64,000 bases of DNA from Caulobacter sp. UNC358MFTsu5.1 (GCF_000712075.1 NZ_JONW01000008.1:310001-374000); one strand, 5' to 3'; positions 35,384 through 45,137 are shown, counted from the first letter of the stretch. The notes: a model not told the origin generated them from the sequence alone. Numbers and translations: made by a program.

Positions 35384-37648
35384 CTAAACGGCGACGTAAA
35401 GCTTGCGCGCCAGGGTTTCGATCTCGCCACGGAGCGACCCGGCCGAGGTCTTCAGCAGCGCCTCGACATTGCGCCGGGCGGCCTCGCGATCGCACGACAG
35501 CACCATCTGCTTGACCGGTCCGATACCGGCCGGCGGCATCGACAAGCGGTCGAAACCCAAGGCCAGCAAGGCGAAAGCCTCCAGCGGCCTGCCCGCCATC
35601 TCGCCGCAGACCGAGACCGGCGTGCCGGTGTCGGCGCACGCCTGCTGGATGGTCTTCAGCGCGCGCAGGGCCGCCGGGGACAGCGGATCGTAGCGGTCCG
35701 AAACCCTTGGATTGCCCCGATCGGCGGCGAACAAATACTGCATCAGGTCGTTGGTGCCGACCGAAACGAAGTCGGTCATCGGCAAAAGCGCGTCGAGATG
35801 CCACAGCAGCGAAGGGGCTTCGATCATCGCCCCGACGTCCAGGCGCTGGGGCGCGGGCCGGCCGCGCTTCAGCGCCCAGGCGACCTCTTGGTCGACGAAG
35901 GCGCGGGCGGCGCGGAACTCGTCCACATTGGCCACCAGCGGGAACATGATCCGCAGCTCGCGGCCGCGCGCGGCCTTGATCAGGGCCCGGATCTGCATGC
36001 GAAGCAAGGCCGGCCGGTCCAGGCCCATGCGCACGGCGCGCCAGCCCAGGGCCGGATTGTCCTCGCGCTCCAGCTCCATGTACGGCAGCAGCTTGTCGCC
36101 GCCCAGGTCCAGGGTCCGGAAGGTGACCGGCATGCCGTTCGCGGCTTCCAGGACCTTCTCGTAGAGGCTGGTCTGGGCCTCGAGGCGCGGCATCTCCTCG
36201 GCGACCATGAACTGGAATTCGGTGCGGAACAGGCCGATGCCCTCGGCCCCGGTCTCGCCCAGGATGTCCAGGTCGACGGCCAAGCCGGCGTTCATCAAGA
36301 GGGTGACCTTGCCGCCGTCCTTGGTGACCGCCGGCGTCTCCCGGATGCGGGCGAACTCGGCCTTGCGCTGGGCGCGGACCTCCATCCGGGCCTGCAGGGC
36401 CTTGATCACGTCGGCGCGCGGCCGCAGCCAGGCCTCGGCGGTCTCGGCGTCGACCACCACGGGATCGCCCTCGCTGACCCGGTCGCGCAGGCCGGCCAGG
36501 CGGCCCACGCACGGGATATCCAGGGCCCGGGCCACGATGCCGGCGTGGCTGGCGGCCGAGCCCTCCTCCAGCAGGATGCCCTTCAGCTTGGTGCGGTCGT
36601 ATTCCAGCAGATCGGCCGGACCCAGGTTCCGGGCGATCAGGATCGCGTCTTCGGGCAGCACGCGCACGGCGTGGACGTCGCCCGACAGGTGGCGCAGCAG
36701 CCGGTCGTTCAGGTCTTCCAGGTCGTGCAGGCGCTCGCGCAGATAGGGGTCGCGGGCCTGGCCCAGGCGGGCGCGGTGCTCGGAGCGCACGCGCTCAACC
36801 GCGGCTTCAGCGGTCAGGCCCGAACGCACGGCTTCCTGCAGGGAGCGGTTCCAGCCGCGGTCGTGGGCGAACAGGCGGTAGGTCTCGAGCACCTCGTACG
36901 ACGCGCCGACCAGGCCGTGCTGGCCCTCCAGCATCTCGTCGATCTGGGTCTGCAGGGCCTCGACCGCCCATTTCAGCCGGGCCTCCTCGGCCAGGGCGTC
37001 GTCGGACAGCAGCTGTTCGGGGGCCACGGGCTGCTCGTGCAGCACGGCCACGCCGTAGGCCAGGCCCTCGGCGAAGCGCGCGCCCTTCAGCCGCTCGGGC
37101 TTGTGCGGCGCGATCTCGACGTCCTTGAGCTCGCCCTGGCCCAGCAGCTCGCTGGAGCTGACCATCTCGGCCAGCACCATGGCGATGATCTGCAGGTCCT
37201 CGACCTCTTCCTCGTCATAGATCCGCTCGGTGCGGTTCTGGACGACCAGCACGCCGATCGCGCGGCCGCCGCGCAGCAGCGGCACGGCCAGGAAGGCGTG
37301 GTAGGGGTCTTCGCCGGTTTCCGGGCGGTACGAGAACGACGGGTGGCTGGCGGCGTCCGACAGGTTCAGCGGCCGGCCCAGGCGCATGGTCTCGCCGACC
37401 AGGCCCTCGCCCGGCTTCAGCCGGGTGACGTGGACGGCGTCGCGCGACAGACCCTCGGTGGCGAACAGCTCCAGGTCGCCCGAGGCGCGGCGCAGATAGA
37501 TCGAGCAGACCTCGGCGACCATCGAGATGGCGATGGTGCGCACCACCATGTCGAGCTTGCCCTGGGCGGGACCCGCCCCGGCCATGGCCTCGCGAATCTG
37601 CCGAAGCAGGCTGCGTGGTCCCCGAACAGCGATCCCGGACGCCGCCAT
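35384..37648 (-). CDS. ptsP: Phosphoenolpyruvate-protein phosphotransferase of the nitrogen PTS (EI-Ntr)
   Basis: 754 residues. The N-terminal GAF domain is about residues 15-160 (LKPGEGLVGETMRLGRPLNLSDAASHP). The EI domains follow: phospho-histidine in EGSAASHAGIVARALDIPCVG and the PEP-binding barrel with EGIGLFRTEFQFM, DFVSVGTNDLMQYLF and a late CGEMAGRP. It phosphorylates NPr with PEP, feeding EIIA-Ntr control of potassium, nitrogen and, in Caulobacter, (p)ppGpp signalling. No ptsO/ptsN is adjacent. It is in the same strand block as lysC, rodZ and ispG. Confidence 0.97.
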   Translation of the reverse strand: MAASGIAVRGPRSLLRQIREAMAGAGPAQGKLDMVVRTIAISMVAEVCSIYLRRASGDLELFATEGLSRDAVHVTRLKPGEGLVGETMRLGRPLNLSDAASHPSFSYRPETGEDPYHAFLAVPLLRGGRAIGVLVVQNRTERIYDEEEVEDLQIIAMVLAEMVSSSELLGQGELKDVEIAPHKPERLKGARFAEGLAYGVAVLHEQPVAPEQLLSDDALAEEARLKWAVEALQTQIDEMLEGQHGLVGASYEVLETYRLFAHDRGWNRSLQEAVRSGLTAEAAVERVRSEHRARLGQARDPYLRERLHDLEDLNDRLLRHLSGDVHAVRVLPEDAILIARNLGPADLLEYDRTKLKGILLEEGSAASHAGIVARALDIPCVGRLAGLRDRVSEGDPVVVDAETAEAWLRPRADVIKALQARMEVRAQRKAEFARIRETPAVTKDGGKVTLLMNAGLAVDLDILGETGAEGIGLFRTEFQFMVAEEMPRLEAQTSLYEKVLEAANGMPVTFRTLDLGGDKLLPYMELEREDNPALGWRAVRMGLDRPALLRMQIRALIKAARGRELRIMFPLVANVDEFRAARAFVDQEVAWALKRGRPAPQRLDVGAMIEAPSLLWHLDALLPMTDFVSVGTNDLMQYLFAADRGNPRVSDRYDPLSPAALRALKTIQQACADTGTPVSVCGEMAGRPLEAFALLALGFDRLSMPPAGIGPVKQMVLSCDREAARRNVEALLKTSAGSLRGEIETLARKLYVAV

Positions 37649-37796
37649 GTCTGCGCGCGCACTCCCCTTTGGTCGGTACGGCTTAGCCTGACAGAACGCG
37701 TCAGGGGTTAAGAAGCCGCATCGCCCTCAGCCGGGCTATAGCAGATTTCGCGCCCCGCACAGCGTTCGCTCGCGGTCAAATCGTGGTTCGCGCACG

Positions 37797-37827
37797 AAAA
37801 AGGCGCCGCCCCCGAAGGGACGGCGCC
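37797..37827 (-). terminator. Terminator of the Gly/Tyr-rich zipper gene
   Basis: 7-bp stem GGCGCCG/CGGCGCC with a 12-base loop; on the minus strand it ends in five U. It lies 22 bases after the stop of the gene at 37850. Confidence 0.88.
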
Positions 37828-37849
37828 GGTGGTTTCGCCTGGAAGGCCG

Positions 37850-38290
37850 TTAGCGGCGCTGGCCGTAATAGCCGTTCCCGTACTGGCCGCCGCTGTAGCG
37901 GTAGCCGGTGTTGTAGCGGTCGTCGCGATGGTCGCGCCCATAGCCGCTGTTGTAGCCCGACTGGCCGTAGCCGTTGTTGTAGCCGTAGCCGCTGTTGTAG
38001 CCCGACCCGTAGCCGTAGCGCGGGTCGCGATAGCCGCTGGAATAGCGGTGATCGCGGTCGTTGCTGCCGGTCGAGGCGCCCAGGGCGGCCCCGGCGACGG
38101 CGCCGATGGCGATGCCGCCCTTGTCGCCGTCCGACAGCGCCGCGCCGGCGATGCCGCCGATCAGGGCGCCGATGATGGCGCGTTCGGTCTTGTTGCTCTT
38201 GTCGCCGGCGAAGGCGGCCGAGGCGGGCAGGACCAGGGCGCCGGTGACGGCCGCGGCGACGGCGATCTTCGTGAACTTGGTGGTCTTCAT
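37850..38290 (-). CDS. Exported glycine-zipper protein with Tyr/Gly repeat tail
   Basis: 146 residues from ATG 38290 (MKTTKFTKIAVAAAVTGAL). A signal peptide precedes a glycine-zipper segment AIIGALIGGIAGAALSDGDKGGIAIGAVAGAALGA, and the last 70 residues repeat GSGYNSGYGYNNGYG-type units. Glycine-zipper proteins are often outer-membrane or envelope associated; the Tyr/Gly tail is likely disordered. It resembles two other zipper proteins in this window (43963 and 45138). Function unknown. The longer start at 38317 is discarded. Confidence 0.85.
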   Translation of the reverse strand: MKTTKFTKIAVAAAVTGALVLPASAAFAGDKSNKTERAIIGALIGGIAGAALSDGDKGGIAIGAVAGAALGASTGSNDRDHRYSSGYRDPRYGYGSGYNSGYGYNNGYGQSGYNSGYGRDHRDDRYNTGYRYSGGQYGNGYYGQRR

Positions 38291-38424
38291 GGCACTTGCT
38301 CCATTCGGAAGCGTCATGTCCGGGGAAGTCCGGTTCGGCGCTGTTGGAGCCTTTGTCGCAAAGTCGCCTTGAACCCGATCTGAACGGTGATGTTCAGCTT
38401 ACAGTCATGTTTGCGGCGAGCCCC

Positions 38425-39369
38425 CTACTCCGCCGGATGGGCTTCCGCCGAAGGTCGATGCAGGTGCACCGACCACAGCACGCCGGCCAGCATCAGGACG
38501 ATCGCCGCGGCCTCCAGCGGCAGCGGCCAGCGGGCGTCGTGCAGGAAACCGTAGACCAGGGCGAACAGGGTCTCGAACACGATCAGTTGGCCCGACAAGG
38601 ACAACGGCAGCAGGCGGCTGGCGGCGTTCCACAGGCCGTTGCCGATCACCGAGGCGCCCAGGGCCACGGCCAGGCTGACGCCCCAGAACAGCATCCAGTC
38701 GGCCGGGACATGCGGGGTCGCGCCCAGGAAGGCCGGGATCACCAGCAGCAGCGAGAGCAGACCCGTGACCACGCCGGTCAGCAGCGACCACTCGTGGCTG
38801 TTGAAGCGGGGCGTGGCGGCCAGGCGGCGGGCGTTCCACACGGCGTAGACGGTCCACGTGGCCAGGGCGCCGACCGCCGCCAGCAGGCCCAGGACCAGGC
38901 GGCCCACACCGATCCCGGCGGTGGTCTGGAACGCGGCGACGTTGATGCAGACCACGCCGGCGGCGACCAGCAGCAGCGGCGCGGCCAGCTTCCGGAGCGC
39001 CACGCCTTCGCCGGGTTTCGCGCCGACCAGGGTGATGGTGACTGGTAGCAGGCCGATGATCAGCGAGGCCGGGGCGACGCCGGCGATCTGCACCGCGACC
39101 GCCAGGCCCACATAGTAGACGATGTTGCCCAGCAGGCTCAGGCCCGCCAGGTCGCGCCAGTCGGCCAGGGTCAGACGCGCCAGCACCGAGCGGGCGCTGG
39201 GGACCAGCAGGGCCGCCGAGGCCAGGCCGTAGCAGAGATAGCGCCCGGCGGTCATCTGCAGCGGGGTGAAGGCGTGCAGCAGCTTGGGGGCCAGGAACAC
39301 CCCGCCCCAGAACGCCCCGGCGACGAGGCCGCAGAGGAGTCCGATCACGAGGCGCTGGCGCGGGGTCAT
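38425..39369 (-). CDS. EamA/DMT-family transporter
   Basis: 314 residues from ATG 39369; the longer frame from 39528 adds an arginine-rich non-membrane extension. About ten hydrophobic segments and the family start LVIGLLCGLVAGAFWGGVFLAPKLLHAFTPLQMTAGRYLCYGLASAALL show a drug/metabolite exporter of the RhaT/EamA type, possibly for amino acids or metabolites. The substrate is unknown. It follows the GST gene on the same strand by 67 bases and shares a 21-bp tandem duplication in the gap. Confidence 0.92.
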   Translation of the reverse strand: MTPRQRLVIGLLCGLVAGAFWGGVFLAPKLLHAFTPLQMTAGRYLCYGLASAALLVPSARSVLARLTLADWRDLAGLSLLGNIVYYVGLAVAVQIAGVAPASLIIGLLPVTITLVGAKPGEGVALRKLAAPLLLVAAGVVCINVAAFQTTAGIGVGRLVLGLLAAVGALATWTVYAVWNARRLAATPRFNSHEWSLLTGVVTGLLSLLLVIPAFLGATPHVPADWMLFWGVSLAVALGASVIGNGLWNAASRLLPLSLSGQLIVFETLFALVYGFLHDARWPLPLEAAAIVLMLAGVLWSVHLHRPSAEAHPAE

Positions 39370-39401
39370 GCCCGCGACGTAGCAGAGCCGGCTCCGGGAA
39401 G

Positions 39402-39437
39402 CTTGGCGAAACCTCCCGGAGCCTTGGCGAAACCTCC
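39402..39437. repeat. Tandem direct repeat, 15 bases with 21-base period
   Basis: CTTGGCGAAACCTCC occurs at 39402-39416 and again at 39423-39437, the second copy ending at the first base of the GST stop codon. On the minus strand each copy begins with GGAGG, resembling a ribosome-binding site. Confidence 0.8.
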
Positions 39438-40096
39438 TACTCGGCCGGCTCCAGCGCCGCCTCGAACGGCGCCGTCTGGGCCGCCAGGGCGCGCTGGAAG
39501 GCCGGACGGGCCTCGCAGCGGCGGACATAGGCGTCCAGCACGGGATTGCCGGTGACCAGATCGGTCTCGCGCGCCAGACGCAGCACGGTGGTCATCATCA
39601 GGTCGGCGGCGGTGAAGCGTTCGTCGGCCAGGTATTCGCGGCCCTTCAGCCAGGCGGCCAGGCCTTCCAGCCGCCGGATCGCGAAGGCCTCAGCCCCCGG
39701 CCGGCGCGCCTTGGCCCAGGCTTCCTCGGTGAAGAGGATGTCGATCAGGAACAGGTTCTGCAGGGCCGGCTCGACCGAGTTCAGGGCGGCGATCAGCCAG
39801 GTGTGCATCCGCAGCCGCGCCTCCGGATCGGAGGGCGACAGGACGGGCGACTTCTCGGCGATGTGCAGCACGATGGCGCCGCTCTCGAACATCACGAAAT
39901 CGCCGTCCTGGATGTAGGGCACCTGGCCGAACGGCTGGATCGCCCGGTAGGCGGGGCTGTCCTGTTCGCCCTGGTCCAGCAGGCGGGCTTCGTAGGGAAT
40001 TCCCGCCTCTTCCAGCGCCCAACGGACGCGAAGGTCGCGGACCAGTCCCTTGGCGAAGGGCGGGACCGAGCGGAAAGCACTCACCGTGATCATCAT
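39437..40096 (-). CDS. Glutathione S-transferase family protein
   Basis: 219 residues. The thioredoxin-like domain reads ITVSAFRSVPPFAKGLVRDLRVRWALEEAGIPYEARL, with cis-Pro in GQVPYIQDGDF and the ES pair in MFESGAIVLHIAEKSP. A helical C-terminal domain follows. Catalytic residue candidates are Ser6 or Ser10. It is probably a detoxification enzyme in the cytoplasm. An alternative start is ATG 40093. It is unrelated in detail to the GST at 6283. Confidence 0.9.
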   Translation of the reverse strand: MMITVSAFRSVPPFAKGLVRDLRVRWALEEAGIPYEARLLDQGEQDSPAYRAIQPFGQVPYIQDGDFVMFESGAIVLHIAEKSPVLSPSDPEARLRMHTWLIAALNSVEPALQNLFLIDILFTEEAWAKARRPGAEAFAIRRLEGLAAWLKGREYLADERFTAADLMMTTVLRLARETDLVTGNPVLDAYVRRCEARPAFQRALAAQTAPFEAALEPAE

Positions 40097-40191
40097 GCGG
40101 CTCCTCGTTGCGAGGCCCCGGCGGGGCCTTCGAAGAGAAGTCGCGCCGGGGGGCGCGATTTCGACATCGAGGGTTCAAAATTTCCCTGGAT

Positions 40192-40225
40192 TCCGCTCAT
40201 CCCGGCGAATGCCGGGATGAGCGGA
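40192..40225. repeat. CCGCTCATCCCGGC palindrome, perfect copy
   Basis: 15-bp perfect arms TCCGCTCATCCCGGC/GCCGGGATGAGCGGA with loop GAAT, between the AraC stop and the GST start. A GATTC (CcrM-type GANTC) overlaps its left edge. Confidence 0.92.
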
Positions 40226-40226
40226 T

Positions 40227-40967
40227 TTAGGAGGCGCCGCGCCGCCAGGCCGCCGGGGTCACGCCCAGCCGCGCCTTCATCGCCCGGGTCAGGGCGCTCT
40301 GGTCGGCATGGCCGGTACGCACGGCGATCTCGGCGATCGACAGCCGGGTCCCGGTCAGCAGGCGCTGGGCGGCGCGCAGCCGGGTGTCGGCCAGCTGGCC
40401 GTGCGGCGAGCGGCCGAACGCCGCCGCGAAGCCGGCGAAGAACCGGCTCTGGCTCATCCCCGCCTCGGCCGCCATCTCGGCGACGGCCAGGGGCCGGGCG
40501 AAGTCGCGCTCGATCAGGGCGGCGGCGCGAGCCAGGCGCGGGTCGGGTCCGGGCCCGCCGGCCGCCAGGGCCCGCAACAGCAACGGCGCCCACAGGGCGG
40601 CCACCTCGTCCTCGACCTGCCGCGCCGCGTCGCCGCAGACGAAGTCCAGCAGCCCGCGCACCGGGGCGTTGACCGGCAGGAAGGTGCGTTCGCGCAGGGC
40701 TTCGAACGGGGCGATCAGGGCCGCGCCGATGTCGGCCACCACGAACAGGTTGTCGCCGTCGGCGGCGAAGGCGTGGCGGGTTCCGCACGGGACCAGCACC
40801 GCCTGGCCGGCCTGGACCCGGCCGCCGCGGCCATCGACCTCCATCTCCAGCACGCCCCGGCGCGGCAGGACGATCTGGTCGAAGTCGTCGTGGGCGTGAG
40901 CGTCGCCGTCGGCGCCGTAGCGGCGGAGGGAGAGCTGGGCGGGGCGGCCGTTCAGTCCATCGTGCAT
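40227..40967 (-). CDS. AraC-family transcriptional regulator with cupin sensor
   Basis: 246 residues. The N-terminal cupin region shows AHAHDDFDQIVLPRRGVLEMEVDGRGGRVQAGQAVLVPCGTRHAFAADGDN. The C-terminal double helix-turn-helix is LARAAALIERDFARPLAVAEMAAEAGMSQSRFFAGFAAAFGRSPHGQ...IAEIAVRTGHADQSALTRAMKARLGVTPAAWR. It is likely an activator of a catabolic or detoxification operon; the nearest candidate targets are the GST/EamA genes downstream on the same strand. The ligand is unknown. Confidence 0.93.
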   Translation of the reverse strand: MHDGLNGRPAQLSLRRYGADGDAHAHDDFDQIVLPRRGVLEMEVDGRGGRVQAGQAVLVPCGTRHAFAADGDNLFVVADIGAALIAPFEALRERTFLPVNAPVRGLLDFVCGDAARQVEDEVAALWAPLLLRALAAGGPGPDPRLARAAALIERDFARPLAVAEMAAEAGMSQSRFFAGFAAAFGRSPHGQLADTRLRAAQRLLTGTRLSIAEIAVRTGHADQSALTRAMKARLGVTPAAWRRGAS

Positions 40968-40989
40968 CGCCGCCGCCTTCCCTGTTCCG

Positions 40990-41451
40990 TCAGCCGTGCC
41001 CCGGCAGGGCCAGCGGCTCGCTGATGGCCTCGACCAATTGCTTGGCCTGCTCGACCGCGCCTTCGATGTCGCGCTCGATGAACGCCACCTCGGCGTCCGT
41101 CAGGGGATGTGGGGCGGCGATGACCTCGCGCAAATAGGCGCGCTTCTCGGGCTCGGTCATGGTCCACCAGCCGACGGTGTGGCCTTCCTCGATGACCGCG
41201 TCGCCCATGGCCAGCAGGTCGTCCTCGTCGAAGATCGGCCGGCCCGGCTGTTCGGGGAACCACTGGCCGTCGTCGGGCAGGACGCGGTCCAGCTTGCGCA
41301 GCAGCGCCGCCAGCCACGGACTGACCAGCAGGGGCTTCTCGTAGCCGTCGCCGAACTTGGCCCGCAGCAGCAGGTCGTAAAGCAGCTCCAGCCCGGCCTC
41401 GCCCTCGAAGGTGACGGACTTCTTCTCGGGATCGAAATGGAAGACCGACAT
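40990..41451 (-). CDS. Hypothetical protein
   Basis: 153 residues from ATG 41451, preceded by GGAG. No signal peptide or membrane segment. The sequence has mixed helical character with a C-terminal acidic/helical part (DAEVAFIERDIEGAVEQAKQLVEAISEPL). I do not recognise the family. It lies between the AraC gene (22 bases) and a long repeat upstream. It is probably co-transcribed with the AraC gene. Confidence 0.75.
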   Translation of the reverse strand: MSVFHFDPEKKSVTFEGEAGLELLYDLLLRAKFGDGYEKPLLVSPWLAALLRKLDRVLPDDGQWFPEQPGRPIFDEDDLLAMGDAVIEEGHTVGWWTMTEPEKRAYLREVIAAPHPLTDAEVAFIERDIEGAVEQAKQLVEAISEPLALPGHG

Positions 41452-41520
41452 GGAGGCTCCTGGAGGATGACGTTTTGACGTCATAACGTCAGAAGGCGAC
41501 ATTTCGCTAACGCCGAGGGA

Positions 41521-41625
41521 CGCCCCCTCCGGCCCTTCGGGCCACCTCCCCCAGAGGGGGAGGATCTACGCCGAACAGATGCTCCCCCTCTGGGGGAGCT
41601 GTCGCGCAGCGACTGAGGGGGGTCT
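41521..41625. repeat. CTCCCCCTCTGGGGGAG mosaic intergenic repeat
   Basis: The left hairpin CTCCCCCAGAGGGGGAG follows GGCCCTTCGGGCC. The right hairpin CTCCCCCTCTGGGGGAG is followed by GTCGCGCAGCGAC and GAGGGGGG. The two halves mirror each other across about 25 bases. It lies between the hypothetical gene and the lysC stop. Confidence 0.9.
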
Positions 41626-42873
41626 CTAGAGCTGGTCCAGCCCATACGCCGCGTGCAGCGCGCGCACGGCCAACTCGGTGTAGGCCGCGTCGATCAGGAC
41701 CGAGATCTTGATCTCCGAGGTCGAGATGACCTGGATGTTGATGTTCTTCTCGGCCAGGGCCTGGAACATCGACTGGGCGACGCCGGCGTGCGAGCGCATG
41801 CCCACGCCGATCACCGACACCTTGGCCACGTCCTCGTTCACGGCCACGTCCTCGAAGCCGATCTCCTTCTGGGCGGCGCGGACGATCTCGACGGCGCGGA
41901 CGGCGTCGCGCTTGCCGACGGTGAACTCCATGTTGGCGGTGTCGGCGCTGCGGGCGCGCGACTGCACGATCATATCGACGTTCACGTTGGCGTCGGCCAG
42001 GCGGCCGAAGATCTGCGACGACACGCCCGGATGGTCGGGCAGGCCCAGCAGGGTGATCTTGGCTTCGTCGCGGCTATAGGCGACGCCCGAGACGATGCGC
42101 TTTTCCATGATTTCTTCCTCGTCGCAGACGATCGTACCTTGGCCCGGGGCTTCGCCCGGCTCGACGAAACTCGACAGCACCCGCACCGGGACGCGATGGG
42201 CCATGGCCATCTCGACCGAACGGGTCTGCAGCACCTTGGCCCCCAGAGAGGCCATTTCCAGCATTTCCTCGTAGGAGATCTTGGCCAGGCGCTTGGCCTT
42301 GCTCTCGATCCGAGGGTCGGTCGTGTAGACGCCGTCGACGTCCGTATAGATGTCGCAGTCACCCTTCAGGGCCGCGGCGATGGCCACGGCGCTGGTGTCC
42401 GAGCCGCCCCGGCCCAGGGTGGTGATGCGCTGGTCGGGGGTCACGCCCTGGAAGCCGGCGATCACGGCGATCTGGCCGGCCGCGAAACAGGCCTCCAGAT
42501 TGGCCGGCGGGATGTCCTCGATGCGGGCGCGGCCGTGGGCGTCGTCGGTCAAGATCGGCACCTGCCAGCCCAGGAACGAGCGGGCGTTCAGGCCCATGTT
42601 GCGCAGGGTCATGGCCAGCAGGCCGGCCGTGACCTGCTCGCCCGAGGCGACGACGGCGTCGTACTCATCGTCCGACTCCGGCAGCCCCTGGGCCGCGCGG
42701 CCCGAGCCGTCCGTCCAGGCGACCAGTTCGTTGGTCTTGCCCGACATGGCCGAGACCACCACCGCCACCTGCTTGCCCGTGGCCACTTCGGCCGCGACCA
42801 GGCGCGCCACCCGGCGGATGCGCTCCAGGTCGGCCACCGAGGTGCCGCCGAACTTCATCACCAGACGTGACAC
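41626..42873 (-). CDS. lysC: Aspartate kinase
   Basis: 415 residues, starting with GTG 42873 and [21 protein letters not shown]. The amino-acid kinase domain contains [27 protein letters not shown]. Two ACT domains close the protein ([62 protein letters not shown]), giving feedback control by lysine/threonine. It phosphorylates aspartate, the first step to lysine, threonine, methionine and DAP. Monofunctional, not fused to homoserine dehydrogenase. It is divergent from ubiG. Confidence 0.97.
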   Translation of the reverse strand: MSRLVMKFGGTSVADLERIRRVARLVAAEVATGKQVAVVVSAMSGKTNELVAWTDGSGRAAQGLPESDDEYDAVVASGEQVTAGLLAMTLRNMGLNARSFLGWQVPILTDDAHGRARIEDIPPANLEACFAAGQIAVIAGFQGVTPDQRITTLGRGGSDTSAVAIAAALKGDCDIYTDVDGVYTTDPRIESKAKRLAKISYEEMLEMASLGAKVLQTRSVEMAMAHRVPVRVLSSFVEPGEAPGQGTIVCDEEEIMEKRIVSGVAYSRDEAKITLLGLPDHPGVSSQIFGRLADANVNVDMIVQSRARSADTANMEFTVGKRDAVRAVEIVRAAQKEIGFEDVAVNEDVAKVSVIGVGMRSHAGVAQSMFQALAEKNINIQVISTSEIKISVLIDAAYTELAVRALHAAYGLDQL

Positions 42874-43055
42874 GCCCTACCCCTGAAAAACCTAAGGTCA
42901 ATTCTTGCGCCGGGGGCGGACGAACCGCGCCGCTCGCGCAAGCCGCGGTCTTCTAGCGGCGCAGCGGCGCAACGGCAATGTCGCGGACGTGTCTTTTTCG
43001 TCGGGTGCGACGTCTCGCCCTGTGCCGCTCGCCGTGTCGTTGCTAAATGAGGACC

Positions 43056-43832
43056 ATGAGCCAGTCCGCCGACGCGCCCCCCTCCGCCGGAAACGCCCCC
43101 TCCTGGAGCATCGACCCCGCCGACGTGGCGCGGTTCTCGGCCATCGCGGCGGAGTGGTGGGACCCGCGCGGCAAGTTCGCGCCGCTGCATGTGTTCAACC
43201 CCTGCCGGCTGGGCTTCATCCGCGAGCAGGCGCTGGCACGGTTCGACCGCGACGGCAACGCCCGCACGCCGTTCGAGGGCCTGACCCTGCTGGACATCGG
43301 GTGCGGCGGCGGCCTGCTCAGCGAGCCGATGGCGCGGCTGGGCTTCACGGTCACGGCCGTCGACGCCTCGGAGAACAACATCAAGACCGCCGCCGCCCAC
43401 GCCGCCGAGCAGGGGCTGGCGATCGGCTACCGTCCCGCCACCGCCGAGCAGCTGCTGGCCGAGGGCGCGGGGCCGTTCGACGTGGTGCTGACCATGGAGG
43501 TCATCGAGCACGTGGCCGATCCGGGCGAATTCCTGCGCACCTGCTCGCGGCTGCTCAAGCCCGGCGGCCTGATGATCGTCGCCACCCTGAACCGCACGCT
43601 GAAGGCCCTGGCCCTGGCCAAGATCGGCGCCGAGTACGTGCTGCGCTGGGTGCCGCCCGGCACCCACGACTGGAAGCAGTTCCTGAAACCCGACGAACTG
43701 CGCGCCTTCCTGGCCGGCGAGCCGGTGGACGTCAAAGGCCCGTTCGGCGTGGCCTACAACCCGCTGACCGGCCGCTGGAGCCGCTCGGCCGACGTCGACA
43801 TCAACTACATGATGACGGTGACCAAGGACTGA
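43056..43832 (+). CDS. ubiG: Ubiquinone biosynthesis O-methyltransferase
   Basis: 258 residues from ATG 43056 (alternative ATG 43047). UbiG signature: [35 protein letters not shown], then the SAM motif [19 protein letters not shown] and [24 protein letters not shown]. It carries out both O-methylations of ubiquinone synthesis at the membrane. It diverges from lysC across about 180 bases, the same pairing as in other alphaproteobacteria. Confidence 0.97.
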   Translation: MSQSADAPPSAGNAPSWSIDPADVARFSAIAAEWWDPRGKFAPLHVFNPCRLGFIREQALARFDRDGNARTPFEGLTLLDIGCGGGLLSEPMARLGFTVTAVDASENNIKTAAAHAAEQGLAIGYRPATAEQLLAEGAGPFDVVLTMEVIEHVADPGEFLRTCSRLLKPGGLMIVATLNRTLKALALAKIGAEYVLRWVPPGTHDWKQFLKPDELRAFLAGEPVDVKGPFGVAYNPLTGRWSRSADVDINYMMTVTKD

Positions 43833-43962
43833 GGCCCGCTCCGGCGCCTGACGGAACCTGTACCGCCGCCGCGCCTTCTATTGGCCAGGGACATCCCAAC
43901 AAGGATTGGCGGCCGTAATCGGGGGCCGAGCGTCGATCCGTTCGTCGGAACGGAGAGCAACC

Positions 43963-45000
43963 ATGACTTCCAAGACCACTGTGTGGCTGATGGCCTCGGC
44001 CGTCGCCCTGAGCGCGGCCGCGCCTGTACTGGCCCAGTCGGCCGACGCGGCCTATCGCCAACGCCTGGAGACTTACGGCGACCAGCGCGCCGTCTACGAC
44101 GCCCAGAGCGCCGACTATCGGGAGCAGCAGCGCGACTACGACCGCGACCGCTCCAAGTACCTTAGCGACAAGGCCGACTACGACCGCCGCTACGGCGCCG
44201 GCGCCTACGACCGTCGTTATCCGGAATACGCCACGCGCTTCGACAGCCCCAGCTACAACAGCAGCTCGGACTATTATCGCGAGCAGACCGCGTTCGAGCA
44301 CGATCGCCAGGTCTATGAGGACACCCGCCGCGACTACGACCGTCGCAACGGCTACGGCGCCTATGACCGGCGCTATCCCGACCAGGCCCGGCGCTTCAGC
44401 GTCAGCGGCCAGGCCTACACCACCAGCAACAGCGACTATCTGAGCCAGCGCGCCCAGTACGACCGCGACCGGGCCGACTACGAGCGGGCCCGCGCCGACT
44501 ACGACCGCCGCTACGGCTCGGGCGCCTATGACCGCCGCTATCCCGACTACGCCACGCGCTACGGCGCGCCGTACGCGGGAAGCTATGGCGACGACGTGTC
44601 CTACAACGCCCCCTGCCGGAGCGACGCCAAGAAGAACGCCACCGCCGGCGGCGTGATCGGGGCCCTGGTCGGCGCCGTGGCCGGCTCGAACCTGGCCGCC
44701 CGCAACGCCAAACCGGAAGGCACGGTGCTGGGCGCCCTGGTCGGGGCCGGCGTCGGCGCCAGCATCGGCAACGCCTCCAGCAAGGGCCGCTGCGACGCCA
44801 ACGGCCAGTACTGGACCTATGACGACACCGTCGCCTATCGCGAAAGCAGCCGCTATCGCGCCAGCTCCAGCAGCGTCTACAGCGACTACAGCCGCCGCTG
44901 CCGCCTGGCCCCGGCCGACACCGACTACAACGGCCGTGTCGAGACCCGCTATGTCCGCGTCTGCCCCGACAGCGCCGGCCGCTATCGCGTCCAGGGCTAA
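43963..45000 (+). CDS. Exported protein with three YDRRY...YDRRYP repeats and a glycine zipper
   Basis: 345 residues from ATG 43963 (GGAGAG upstream). The signal peptide ends AAPVLAQS. Three copies of a motif YDRRYGxGAYDRRYPxYATR start near residues 73, 125 and 180 (periods 52 and 55 residues), rich in Tyr, Arg and Asp and separated by YREQ/YLSQ segments. A glycine-zipper stretch follows about 225-275 (GGVIGALVGAVAGSNLAARN...GTVLGALVGAGVGASIG). It resembles the zipper-containing envelope proteins at 37850 and 45138. It is likely surface- or envelope-associated with a possible structural role; function unknown. Confidence 0.85.
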   Translation: MTSKTTVWLMASAVALSAAAPVLAQSADAAYRQRLETYGDQRAVYDAQSADYREQQRDYDRDRSKYLSDKADYDRRYGAGAYDRRYPEYATRFDSPSYNSSSDYYREQTAFEHDRQVYEDTRRDYDRRNGYGAYDRRYPDQARRFSVSGQAYTTSNSDYLSQRAQYDRDRADYERARADYDRRYGSGAYDRRYPDYATRYGAPYAGSYGDDVSYNAPCRSDAKKNATAGGVIGALVGAVAGSNLAARNAKPEGTVLGALVGAGVGASIGNASSKGRCDANGQYWTYDDTVAYRESSRYRASSSSVYSDYSRRCRLAPADTDYNGRVETRYVRVCPDSAGRYRVQG

Positions 45001-45137
45001 AGTCTGAACGGGGATGAACGGAGGCGTCGGAGCCGCTTCATCCCCGGTTCAGGTCGGAAAGCCGACACTGATCGAACCCAATACGAGCTTGGGCGTTCAT
45101 TGCGCTCAAGGATCACAAACCAAGAACGGAGCTCGCC

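Noticed and set aside
35798-37711. 637-residue plus-strand frame opposite ptsP
   Set aside because: Reverse shadow of the ptsP coding frame.
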